In this document: positions 1 to 6,574 of the stretch, piece after piece | Layout: every line of letters begins with the position of its first letter | How positions within the stretch are numbered: position 1 is the stretch's first letter | Assembly: GCA_031273385.1 (NCBI GenBank) | Contig: JAISRY010000246.1 | Coordinates: 1 to 19,830, forward strand | Source: Tannerellaceae bacterium | GTDB taxonomy: Bacteria > Bacteroidota > Bacteroidia > Bacteroidales > Tannerellaceae | Reading direction: 5' to 3' | DNA: 19,830 nucleotides | Notes under the pieces: model-generated | Seen by the model: the letters and a program-made list of their open reading frames with translations, nothing else | The model's database searches: none | Told to the model about the DNA's origin: nothing | Position numbers and translations under genes: made by a program

Positions 1-2
1 GA

Positions 3-119
3 TATGAGAAAGCTTTGCAAATAATTAAAAATTTACGTTTGAAATATCCGGAAAAAAATGTTTACTTTGCAGACCAGATTCGTTTTCTGGAGAAATTGAT
101 TATTAACACTATAAAATAA
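3..119 (+). CDS. C-terminal tail of an upstream protein (partial, probably TPR-type)
   Basis: An open frame enters from the left edge and ends at TAA 117-119, giving 38 residues that start YEKALQIIKNLRLKYPEKN. The helical pattern A-L-x-x-I-I-x-x-L-x-x-x-Y-P is typical of the end of a tetratricopeptide repeat, and a TPR-like gene just before secG is common in Bacteroidales; that identity is inference from very little sequence. The stop lies 7 bases before the secG start, so the two are probably cotranscribed. The start lies outside the window. Confidence 0.6.
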   Translation, partial: YEKALQIIKNLRLKYPEKNVYFADQIRFLEKLIINTIK

Positions 120-126
120 AACGAAA

Positions 127-480
127 ATGTATGTATTTATTTCTATCTTAATCCTGATCGCCTCGATCTTTTTGATCCTGATCGTATTGGTTCAGAACTC
201 GAAAGGTGGAGGTTTGGCTTCAGGATTTTCTTCTTCCAACCAGATTATGGGAGTGCGGAAAACAACAGACTTTCTTGAAAAGGCGACCTGGGGAGCCGCC
301 GGCTTTGTTATCGTAATGAGTATGGTGATCACCGCTTTTATCCCCGAGACAAAGCATGTCAACCAATCCGAAATCAAACAGCAGGTGAATGATGCGGTGA
401 TGGTAGACCCCAATACGATCGCTCCCGATTTCGGTACGGCTCAGCAGCCGGTAGTTCCGGAAGAAACTCCCGGTGAATAA
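127..480 (+). CDS. secG: SecG, protein-export membrane protein (Sec translocon subunit)
   Basis: 117 residues. SecG is the small third subunit of the SecYEG channel and assists SecA-driven protein export across the inner membrane. The sequence shows the family plan: a first membrane helix at about residues 2-22, the conserved loop VQNSKGGGLASGF (residues 22-34) with its glycine-rich patch, a second helix at about 57-72, and a hydrophilic acidic/proline-rich tail (PVVPEETPGE) common in Bacteroidetes SecG. The ATG at 127 opens directly on the first helix. The gene starts 7 bases after the upstream TPR-like gene and is followed by a strong terminator, so it ends that operon. Confidence 0.93.
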   Translation: MYVFISILILIASIFLILIVLVQNSKGGGLASGFSSSNQIMGVRKTTDFLEKATWGAAGFVIVMSMVITAFIPETKHVNQSEIKQQVNDAVMVDPNTIAPDFGTAQQPVVPEETPGE

Positions 481-502
481 GCGTTTATTCCCCTGATATA
501 AG

Positions 503-536
503 GAGGCTGCCCTCAGAACGGCAGTCTCTTTTTTTT
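503..536 (+). terminator. Intrinsic terminator after secG
   Basis: A 9-bp stem (503-511 with 520-528, one G-T pair) with an 8-base loop, followed directly by eight T (529-536). It lies 22 bases after the secG stop and separates that operon from the next gene. Confidence 0.88.
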
Positions 537-565
537 GTTTACAATTAAAAACGACATACTAAAAT

Positions 566-859
566 ATGGATTTAATACATTTCGACGGCTTGCTGATAGG
601 GATCGCAACGTTTCTTATCATCGGCTTGTTCCACCCGATCGTCGTCAAGGTTGAATATTACTGGGGGACGACATGCTGGTGGCTATTCCTGCTGTTGGGT
701 ATGGCGGGAATAGCCGTTTCTTTGTTTATTGAAAGCGTGCTTGTTTCGGCGATATGCGGGGTGTTCTCTTTCTCTTCGCTCTGGACGATCAAAGAGCTTT
801 TCGAGCAAAAGGAGCGTGTCAGGAAAGGGTGGTTCCCGAAAAACCCCAAAAGGAAATAG
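566..859 (+). CDS. DUF4491 family small membrane protein
   Basis: 97 residues, function unknown. It matches the DUF4491 pattern known from Bacteroidetes: a first hydrophobic helix (about residues 9-28, GLLIGIATFLIIGLFHPIVV), a short loop with the striking YYWGTTCWW (51-59 region start), then helices near 37-54 and 56-75, and a positively charged C-terminal tail (KERVRKGWFPKNPKRK), expected to face the cytoplasm. GLLIGIATFLIIG-FHP and VKxEYYxG are the segments I used for the call. The gene stands alone after the secG terminator and converges with the DUF4270 gene, with only 18 bases between the stop codons. No clear promoter box is visible in the short upstream gap. Confidence 0.8.
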   Translation: MDLIHFDGLLIGIATFLIIGLFHPIVVKVEYYWGTTCWWLFLLLGMAGIAVSLFIESVLVSAICGVFSFSSLWTIKELFEQKERVRKGWFPKNPKRK

Positions 860-882
860 AGTACCGCTTCCGGCGCTCTATT
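855..882. terminator. Hairpin spanning two convergent stop codons (possible bidirectional terminator)
   Basis: AATAGAG (855-861) pairs with CTCTATT (876-882), and an inner CCG/CGG pair closes a CTTC tetraloop (864-873). Both TAG stops (857-859 plus; 878-880 minus) lie inside the two arms. No U-run follows, so termination is inferred from position only. Confidence 0.4.
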
Positions 883-2263
883 CGGGGTACTGACTGGTCA
901 GGATCTGCAGTTTCATCTTTTCTTCGTCTTTCCGTAGCTTCACGCCCGAGGGCTCGAGGTAGTTGTAGAGCGCCGTCGTATAGGCGGTGCCGGAATTGCT
1001 GTCCGTAATGGTTTCACGCCTGACGGGGACGACCAGCAGGTTCAGGTCCTTGTCGGGCGCATACTCCATCTGGTATTTCAGCATATTGGCGATATTCCCG
1101 AACACGTACCGGCTTGCCAGGGTCGAGCTGTAGCTGTCGGAAAGGAAACTGGTGATATTATTTTCCGTCTGTCCGTTCTCAAAGAATGTTTTGACGGAGT
1201 CTTCCGGGATGATCAGCAAACGGTCGGGGGGCGTCAGGGCGTACTTCCAGTTCTCCTGGGGCATGGTGGTCAGGGTAAAGTAGGCATTGTTGATCGTCCT
1301 GCCTTTTATTTTTTCTATGATCTCTTTTGCGGGGAGAACGATCCTGGTGAAGACGCCGGCGGGAGTTTTCAGGTAGGTATAGTCGTCGTCCGGCGCGATG
1401 ATGCGGTCGATATCGGCGTTTTTGATGCTGTTCATCTGGATCACCTCTTTGGTGACGTTGAACGATTCCATGCTTCGGATGACGGTATCCTGCCCCTCGC
1501 TTCCCGTCGACTTGTAGCGGTAGTAAAAGTCCAGGTAGGTACCGTTCACTTTCAGGATATTCCCGCTGCCGAACGTAGTCGTCACATAAAGGCCTGGGAA
1601 AAAGGCGTTGAACGCCTCCTGATCCTTGAATGATTCCTGGCGGTATACGCTTTCGTCGTAAAAGGCCTGCCCAAATTCGAGCGGCATCTTGACTCTCACA
1701 TGCGGGGTAAAGGCATAGTTCCCGTAAGAATCCACCAAAGACCGGATGGAGTCGGAGACTGTCCTGTCGTAGGCCGTATAGGTCTGCGACCCGATAGAGG
1801 CCTGCATGTCGCAGTAGTTTAACGGATTCACGTTCGTATAATAATTCCTTTCCAGCGAGTTGACCACCTTGTAGAGTTGAAGCCGCATGGGGACTAAGGA
1901 GTCTCCCACCCAGGAGTTGTATTGTATCAGGAAATTCACCGAGTCGATTTTCCCGTCCAACGCTTCATGCTGAAACGTAAACCCGTCGGGCGGACAATAG
2001 AACTGACAGATATAATCCGATTTGAGGTTGCCGTATAGCGGATCATAAATCTCTCCCAACAAGCCGGAAGAGGTCTTCGCATAGATGGAATCAATCCATA
2101 CGGTGGAGGCTTTTATCAAAAAGGTGTCCGTATAGACAAACGGTTTGTCGCTATCCGGCTGAATGGTTGTCCCTACCGGATTTAAATCATCATTGCAACT
2201 GCCAAGGGAGAACCCTCCTAAAGCAAGACCAAGTATAAAAAGCTTGATTTTCATATTCAACAT
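878..2263 (-). CDS. DUF4270 family outer-membrane-type lipoprotein
   Basis: 461 residues. DUF4270 proteins are Bacteroidetes lipoproteins of unknown role. The N-terminus is a lipoprotein signal: MKIKLFILGLALGGFSLGSC with a lipobox ending LGSC, followed by acidic NDD, which fits the Bacteroidetes export signal for surface or outer-membrane lipoproteins (inference). The mature part begins with NPVGTTIQPDSDKPFVYTDTF, a typical DUF4270 opening, and is rich in beta-type sequence. The first ATG (2263) shares one base with the stop of the upstream GT5-like gene (TAATG), so the two are translationally coupled; an internal ATG three codons later (2254) would give a cleaner signal peptide and is equally possible. 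Pairing with a short glycogen-synthase-like gene next to panC is, as I recall, a conserved Bacteroidales arrangement. Confidence 0.83.
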   Translation of the reverse strand: MLNMKIKLFILGLALGGFSLGSCNDDLNPVGTTIQPDSDKPFVYTDTFLIKASTVWIDSIYAKTSSGLLGEIYDPLYGNLKSDYICQFYCPPDGFTFQHEALDGKIDSVNFLIQYNSWVGDSLVPMRLQLYKVVNSLERNYYTNVNPLNYCDMQASIGSQTYTAYDRTVSDSIRSLVDSYGNYAFTPHVRVKMPLEFGQAFYDESVYRQESFKDQEAFNAFFPGLYVTTTFGSGNILKVNGTYLDFYYRYKSTGSEGQDTVIRSMESFNVTKEVIQMNSIKNADIDRIIAPDDDYTYLKTPAGVFTRIVLPAKEIIEKIKGRTINNAYFTLTTMPQENWKYALTPPDRLLIIPEDSVKTFFENGQTENNITSFLSDSYSSTLASRYVFGNIANMLKYQMEYAPDKDLNLLVVPVRRETITDSNSGTAYTTALYNYLEPSGVKLRKDEEKMKLQILTSQYPE

Positions 2264-3084
2264 TACTTATTAGAATCCAATACTATATCATAAAATTCAT
2301 TGTACGCATCCATATAGACATCCTGCGATTGGTAGGGGAGGAACGGTTTTTGGCTTTGGGAAGCAATATACTCCAATACTTCCTGGTTGATGGTTTCGCT
2401 TCCCTGTATAACGCCGTCGCAGAAGTCAATAGCCAGCTTGGTGAGGGCGATGAAGCCGGCGCCGTCTTTAATGCCCTCCACATCCTTGTCCAGTGCGCCG
2501 TCCATCTTCAGTTTGTCGGCGAAATTCTTCTTGAGAGGCGTTTTAAAGTCGTCGGCGTATACCGAGTAGACGATCTTTGCATTCTTCAGGCAGGGGTCGT
2601 CGGCATACATTCGCCTGATATACAATGCCGTCAGCGCCGACATCCATCCATGGCAATGGATCAGGTCGGGCATCCAGCGGAGTTTCTTTATGGTTTCCAA
2701 CACACCGCGCACGTAGAAGATGGAACGTTCGTCGTTATCTTCGTACTCGTTCCCCATATCATCCCTTACGGTCGACTTTCGTTGAAAGAAATCTTCGTTA
2801 TCAATGAAATATACCTGCATCCTGGCGGATTGGATAGATGCAACCTTGATGATAAGCGGATGGTCGGTATCGTCTATAATCAGATTCATCCCGGAGAGTC
2901 GGATAACCTCATGCAATTGGTTGCGGCGTTCGTTGATATTCCCGAACTTCGGCATAAACGTTCTGATTTCGCGACCGCGCTCCTGAATACCCTGTGGCAA
3001 ATTCCTGCTGATAATCGCAATTTCTGAATCCGGAAGATAAGGGGTGATCTCTTGGGTTATAAACAAGACTTTTCTAGCATCCAT
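2263..3084 (-). CDS. Short GT5 glycogen/starch synthase-like protein (N-terminal domain only)
   Basis: 273 residues from ATG 3084. It resembles only the N-terminal Rossmann half of GT5 glycogen/starch synthases (full enzymes are roughly 480 residues): KVLFITQEITPYL (about 5-17), an EIRTFMPKFG segment, and DLIHCHGWMSALTALYIRR, equivalent to the family's HxHDWHT region. The usual K-T-G-G-L ADP-glucose motif is replaced by PDSEIA, and the C-terminal GT-B half is absent, so catalysis as a glycogen synthase is doubtful. A longer reading frame reaches back to 3135, but a -7 box (3113-3120) lies downstream of that codon, so I prefer 3084. It is coupled to the DUF4270 gene by a TAATG overlap. Function unknown; possibly a regulatory or sugar-binding relative. 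Confidence 0.75.
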   Translation of the reverse strand: MDARKVLFITQEITPYLPDSEIAIISRNLPQGIQERGREIRTFMPKFGNINERRNQLHEVIRLSGMNLIIDDTDHPLIIKVASIQSARMQVYFIDNEDFFQRKSTVRDDMGNEYEDNDERSIFYVRGVLETIKKLRWMPDLIHCHGWMSALTALYIRRMYADDPCLKNAKIVYSVYADDFKTPLKKNFADKLKMDGALDKDVEGIKDGAGFIALTKLAIDFCDGVIQGSETINQEVLEYIASQSQKPFLPYQSQDVYMDAYNEFYDIVLDSNK

Positions 3085-3112
3085 TCTTATTATTTTGTTT
3101 TTAAAGATGCTA

Positions 3113-3120
3113 CAAAGATA
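3113..3120 (-). promoter_or_regulatory. Bacteroidetes -7 box for the GT5-like/DUF4270 operon
   Basis: TATCTTTG on the minus strand matches the Bacteroidetes sigma-ABfr -7 consensus TAnnTTTG and ends 28 bases before ATG 3084. No clear -33 TTTG is seen at the usual distance. It argues against translation starting at 3135. Confidence 0.6.
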
Positions 3121-3179
3121 ATAAATTTCTTTCATTTACGGTAATTATTTACTTGCTTTGCAGCTTCATTTAGTATCTG

Positions 3180-4019
3180 ATGAAAATAGTTAACAGTATA
3201 GAAAAGCTAAAAACCGGCCTTGCACAGGAAAAAAGGGAGGGGAGAAGCATAGGTTTTGTCCCCACGATGGGGGCATTGCACGATGGGCATTTAAGCCTTG
3301 TAAAACAATGTATTGAGGGGAATGACGTGTGCGTCGTCAGCATCTTTGTCAACCCGACGCAGTTCAACGACAAGAACGATTTGGCCACCTATCCGCGCAC
3401 GCTGGAAAGCGACTGTGCGCTGTTGGAAAAAGCCGGTTGCGATTATGTCTTTACCCCCCCGGAAGCGGAAATGTATCCCGTACCCGACACCCGCCGGTTC
3501 GATTTCGGTACCCTGTCGGAGGTGATGGAGGGCGCCTACCGCCCGGGGCATTTCAACGGGGTGGCGCAGATAGTGAGCAAGCTGTTTGATGCCGTGGAGC
3601 CGGACAGGGCTTATTTCGGGGAAAAGGACTTTCAGCAAATCGCCGTCGTGCGCGCCATGACGAAGCAGTTGGAGCTCGCGGTGCAGATCGTCGCCTGCCC
3701 TATTTTGCGGGAAGAGGACGGCCTGGCCATGAGCAGCAGGAATGTGCGTTTAACGCCCGGCCAACGTCAAAAAGCGCCGCTCATTGCACGTACGTTAAAA
3801 GAAAGTACTAACTTTGTCCCCGGAAAGAGTGTGAAAGAGATCGTGGGACATGTCGTACATACCATCAACAATGAGCCGCAGATGCGCGTCGAATACTTCG
3901 AAATTGTGGATGGCAATACGCTCGAACCGATCGAGAACTGGGCGGACACCACCTATCCTGTCGGCTGTATTGTCGTCTATTGCGGTGACGTTCGTTTAAT
4001 TGATAACATAAAGTACTGA
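3180..4019 (+). CDS. panC: Pantothenate synthetase (pantoate--beta-alanine ligase)
   Basis: 279 residues, the normal length. PanC joins pantoate and beta-alanine with ATP to give pantothenate, the coenzyme A precursor, in the cytoplasm. Visible family motifs are [18 protein letters not shown] (25-42, HIGH-type nucleotide-binding motif His34/His37), FVNPTQFN (56-63), [19 protein letters not shown] (about 118-136), YFGEKDFQQ (about 143-151) and MSSRN (about 182-186, the KMSKS-like loop). It is divergent from the GT5-like gene and followed 22 bases later by panD, which makes its beta-alanine substrate. A weak -7-like TTGCTTTG lies at 3153-3160. Confidence 0.97.
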   Translation: MKIVNSIEKLKTGLAQEKREGRSIGFVPTMGALHDGHLSLVKQCIEGNDVCVVSIFVNPTQFNDKNDLATYPRTLESDCALLEKAGCDYVFTPPEAEMYPVPDTRRFDFGTLSEVMEGAYRPGHFNGVAQIVSKLFDAVEPDRAYFGEKDFQQIAVVRAMTKQLELAVQIVACPILREEDGLAMSSRNVRLTPGQRQKAPLIARTLKESTNFVPGKSVKEIVGHVVHTINNEPQMRVEYFEIVDGNTLEPIENWADTTYPVGCIVVYCGDVRLIDNIKY

Positions 4020-4041
4020 ACGGGTCAATTCGAATAACATT

Positions 4042-4392
4042 ATGTTTATAGAGGTAGTGAAGTCAAAGATTCACCGGGTAACGGTAACGGACGCTAACTT
4101 GAATTACATCGGGAGCATCACGGTGGATGAAGATTTGCTGGATGCCGCCAACCTGATCCCGAACGAAAAGGTCTCCATCGTAGACAACAACAACGGGGAA
4201 CGGTTTGAAACCTATATCATCAAAGGAGAACGCGGCTCGGGGACGGTCTGCCTCAACGGTGCGGCAGCCAGGAAAGTCCAGACGGGCGATGTGATCATTA
4301 TCATCTCCTATGCGACGATGGATTTTGAAGAGGCGAAAACATTTAAACCGACCATCATATTCCCCGATACGGCAACGAACAAATTGGTATAA
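4042..4392 (+). CDS. panD: Aspartate 1-decarboxylase
   Basis: 116 residues. PanD decarboxylates L-aspartate to beta-alanine, using a pyruvoyl group made by self-cleavage. The cleavage site Gly24-Ser25 is intact in [17 protein letters not shown], with Lys9 in the N-terminal [13 protein letters not shown], and the [15 protein letters not shown] loop (about 62-76) and [10 protein letters not shown] strand (about 82-91) are as in the family. Processing should give a beta chain (1-24) and an alpha chain starting at the pyruvoyl-converted Ser25. It follows panC by 22 bases, so the two final pantothenate steps are cotranscribed; the MATE gene begins 10 bases after its stop or overlaps its end. Confidence 0.97.
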   Translation: MFIEVVKSKIHRVTVTDANLNYIGSITVDEDLLDAANLIPNEKVSIVDNNNGERFETYIIKGERGSGTVCLNGAAARKVQTGDVIIIISYATMDFEEAKTFKPTIIFPDTATNKLV

Positions 4393-4402
4393 ACCGGAAA
4401 AT

Positions 4403-5725
4403 GTGGTAAACAGCAGATCTATCTGGCGTATAAGCTATCCTGTCTTTTTAAGCTTATTGGCGCAGAATATCATCAACGTAACGGATACGGCTTTCCTGGG
4501 CAGGGTGGGCGAAGTGGAACTGGGCGCCTCGGCTTTGGGCGGACTGTATTATATCTGCGCCTTTACGATCGCTTTCGGCTTCAGTACGGGTTCGCAGATT
4601 GTCATTGCCCGCAGGAACGGGGAGCGGGAGCACGGCAAGATCGGGCCGGTGATGATACAGGGCATCTTTTTCCTTTTCGCCCTGGCGGCCATGCTCTTCT
4701 CTTTTACCCGTCTTTTCTCGACGGATATCATGCGCTTCCTGATCTCTTCGGATACCGTGCTGGATGCGACGGTCGGCTTTCTGAACTGGCGCGTGCCGGG
4801 GTTTTTCTTCTCCTTTGTCAATGTCATGTTCAGGGCGTTCTTTGTCGGCATTACGCGGACGAAGGTGCTGACCCTAAACGCCTTTCTGATGGCTATCGTC
4901 AATATCATCCTGGATTACCTCCTGATCTTCGGCCATGCCGGGTTTCCGGAAATGGGCTTGAAAGGGGCGGCTATCGCTTCGGTCATTGCTGAGGCCGCTT
5001 CCGTTCTTTTCTTCCTTATCTATACGCGGATGACGGTCGATGTCAGGAAGTATGGACTAAACCGCTTCCGTTCGTTCGATTTCGGACTGCTGAAGCGGGT
5101 ACTGAACATCTCCGTCTTTACCATGCTGCAATACTTTATCTCGATGAGTACCTTTATGTTCTTCTTCATCGCCGTAGAACGTATCGGGCAGCGGGAACTG
5201 GCCGTCGCCAATATCGTCCGTAGCATCTATATATTAATGTATATCCCCGTAAACGCCCTCTCTACGACAACCAGCTCCCTTGTCAGCAACACCATCGGGG
5301 CGGGCGAGATACACCGCGTGATCCCCCTCGTCAAGAAAATAACCCGCCTTTCGTTCATCATCATGGCGCTCTTTTCGGCCCTCATCTGCCTGATGCCGGA
5401 AACTATCCTGTCTGTCTATACGAATGACGCCACACTCATTGCCGACTCCGTCAAATCCATTTACGTCATTGCAGGCGCCATGATCATCTGCGCCACAAGC
5501 AGCATTTGCTTTAATGCCGTATCAGGTACGGGAAATACCCGCTCCGCCCTGTTGATCGAACTGCTGACATTGATTCTCTATTGCGTATACGTCTATTTAG
5601 CCGGTATGCAGTTTAAACTCCCTGTCCATATCTGCTTCGCCTCCGAAGTGATCTACTATACAAGCCTGCTGGCATTAAGCGCCCTCTACCTGCATAAAGG
5701 AAAGTGGCAGAACAGAAAAATCTAA
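4403..5725 (+). CDS. MATE family efflux transporter
   Basis: About 440 residues from a GTG start at 4403. MATE proteins are inner-membrane antiporters that export drugs or metabolites using Na+ or H+ gradients. The sequence has about twelve hydrophobic helices and the family opening IWRISYPVFLSLLAQNIINVTDTAFLGRVGEVELGA, where the VTDTAFLGR segment corresponds to the conserved D-x-x-x-x-G region, plus a second-half repeat (ANIVRSIYILMYIPVNALSTTTSSLVSNTIGAGE). The frame stays open back to ATG 4310, but that start would overlap panD by 83 bases and add a basic stretch unlike MATE N-termini, so I prefer GTG 4403 (VVNSRSIW...). Substrate cannot be read from sequence. It is probably cotranscribed with panCD. 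Confidence 0.88.
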   Translation: MVNSRSIWRISYPVFLSLLAQNIINVTDTAFLGRVGEVELGASALGGLYYICAFTIAFGFSTGSQIVIARRNGEREHGKIGPVMIQGIFFLFALAAMLFSFTRLFSTDIMRFLISSDTVLDATVGFLNWRVPGFFFSFVNVMFRAFFVGITRTKVLTLNAFLMAIVNIILDYLLIFGHAGFPEMGLKGAAIASVIAEAASVLFFLIYTRMTVDVRKYGLNRFRSFDFGLLKRVLNISVFTMLQYFISMSTFMFFFIAVERIGQRELAVANIVRSIYILMYIPVNALSTTTSSLVSNTIGAGEIHRVIPLVKKITRLSFIIMALFSALICLMPETILSVYTNDATLIADSVKSIYVIAGAMIICATSSICFNAVSGTGNTRSALLIELLTLILYCVYVYLAGMQFKLPVHICFASEVIYYTSLLALSALYLHKGKWQNRKI

Positions 5726-5741
5726 CGCCGCAGAGGAAGCA

Positions 5742-5826
5742 AAAATAGCTCCCGTCCGAAAAAAAATAGCTCCCGTCCCATTTCAAATAGGTCGGGAGCT
5801 ATTTTTTTTCGGACGGGAGCTATTTT
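5742..5826. terminator. 34-bp perfect inverted repeat made of a doubled 21-bp unit; likely bidirectional terminator
   Basis: Left arm 5742-5775 and right arm 5793-5826 are exact reverse complements (34 of 34), with a 17-base loop. Each arm holds the unit AAAATAGCTCCCG twice at a 21-base spacing (5742 and 5763; mirrored 5793-5826). The inner stem is followed by T8 (5802-5809) on the plus strand and, by symmetry, T8 on the minus strand. It lies 16 bases after the MATE stop, so it should terminate MATE transcription and also stop any transcript coming from the right. Confidence 0.8.
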
Positions 5827-5864
5827 GCCCGAGGCGGTAGAAAGGGTAGAAACCAGGATGCACC

Positions 5865-5952
5865 CTTTTCCGACAGAGTATGCATACTTTTTCGACAGAG
5901 TATGCATACTTTTCCGACAGAGTATGCATACTTTTTTGAAAGAGTATGCATA
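5865..5952. repeat. Four tandem 22-bp units, each carrying an AGTATGCATACT palindrome
   Basis: Units start at 5865, 5887, 5909 and 5931 and are exactly 22 bases each, of the form CTTTTcCGACAGAGTATGCA plus TA. The 12-bp palindrome AGTATGCATACT, centred over the unit's end and the next unit's start, is intact in all four; in the last copy it extends to 16 bp (AGAGTATGCATACTCT). The fourth unit differs in its left half (TTTTTTGAAAG). No gene is credible here. Confidence 0.92.
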
Positions 5953-5998
5953 CTCTCGCCTCCTTGTTCTAATTGTACCCGAAAACCACTCCCCAGAG

Positions 5999-6421
5999 AA
6001 AGTTCTCGTTTTTTTCCCTTCACCCTTTCACCTTTCGTATAACACGCTGGCTAATACCCAAATGTGGTGAAGGGAGGGTGAAAGGAGGTGAAAGGAGGGT
6101 GAGCGATGGCGGAGGTGTCTCCACTCGCTGCGCTCGGTCGACATGACGTTTTGTCCGCGCGAGAGGGGGGGGCAGCGTCAGGCTCAACCACGGCGTCAGG
6201 CGGTATGTCTATGGTAGAGACGCAAAATTTGCGTCTCTACACGCACACCCTCTCTCCTTTCGCCATGCAATTGTCATGTCGACCGAGCGTAGCGAGTGGA
6301 GACACCTCCGCCACCGCTCACCCTCCTTTCACCTCCCTCCACCCTCCCTTCACCGCATTTGGGTATTAGCCAGCGTGTTACACGAAAGGTGAAAGGGTGA
6401 AGGGGGAAAAACGGGAACTTT
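5999..6421. repeat. 423-bp element with 149-bp near-perfect inverted arms (MITE-like)
   Basis: The left arm 5999-6147 and right arm 6273-6421 are the same length, align without gaps, and match as reverse complements at 140 of 149 positions by my hand alignment. All nine differences are transitions. The arms contain CCCTTCACCCTTTCACC-type and GGTGAAGGGAGGGTG-type stretches, a CACGCTGGCTAATACCCAAA segment and TGTCTCCACTCGCT. The 125-base centre holds a perfect palindrome (6214-6240) and a direct repeat GCGTCAGGC (6175-6183, 6193-6201). No transposase frame is present and no target-site duplication is obvious. It could be a non-autonomous mobile element or a very long RNA hairpin. Confidence 0.9.
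6214..6240. repeat. Perfect 13-bp-arm palindrome inside the large inverted repeat
   Basis: GTAGAGACGCAAA (6214-6226) and TTTGCGTCTCTAC (6228-6240) are exact reverse complements around one central base. It sits in the loop region of the large inverted repeat, so it would form its own hairpin at the tip. The TAGAGACGC core resembles short interspersed palindromes I recall from other bacteria, but I cannot verify a relation. Confidence 0.88.
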
Positions 6422-6450
6422 ATTTGGAGGGGTTTTTAGCCTGTTTGCCG

Positions 6451-6560
6451 CTACACAATTGTGTAAGTCCGGCTACACAACTGTGTTGGTCCGGCTACAC
6501 AATTGTGTAGAGCTGACTACACAATTGTCTACGCCCGGCTACACTGTTGTCTATTTTCGG
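6451..6560. repeat. Five tandem 22-bp units carrying CTACACAATTGTGTAG palindromes
   Basis: Units start at 6451, 6473, 6495, 6517 and 6539, each exactly 22 bases: a 16-base palindromic half followed by a 6-base linker close to GTCCGG. The palindrome is perfect in unit 3 (CTACACAATTGTGTAG), nearly so in units 1 and 4, and progressively degraded in units 2 and 5; unit 5 is the most divergent and lies nearest guaA, whose stop is 14 bases further on. With array 5865-5952 it shares the period but not the sequence. Confidence 0.92.
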
Positions 6561-6574
6561 TGACATATCCGGGG

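Noticed and set aside
2329..3027. 232-codon plus-strand frame antisense to the GT5-like gene
   Set aside because: No recognisable domain, no promoter box or ribosome site, and the minus-strand frame has family motifs.
5820..6023. Minus-strand reading frame of 67 codons with repeating MHTLSxKYAYS-type text
   Set aside because: The apparent protein repeat is the 22-bp DNA array read through; frame length is incidental and the frame crosses different repeat blocks without a ribosome site.
5825..6369. Plus-strand frames of 81 and 87 codons (5825-6070, 6106-6369)
   Set aside because: They lie inside palindromic repeat blocks, show low-complexity composition and no recognisable domain.
5999..6421. 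Insertion sequence
   Set aside because: Inverted arms are present but there is no transposase frame and no clear target-site duplication; described instead as MITE-like.
5865..6560. CRISPR array
   Set aside because: The repeats are directly abutting 22-bp units with no variable spacers of the usual length, and no cas gene is nearby.
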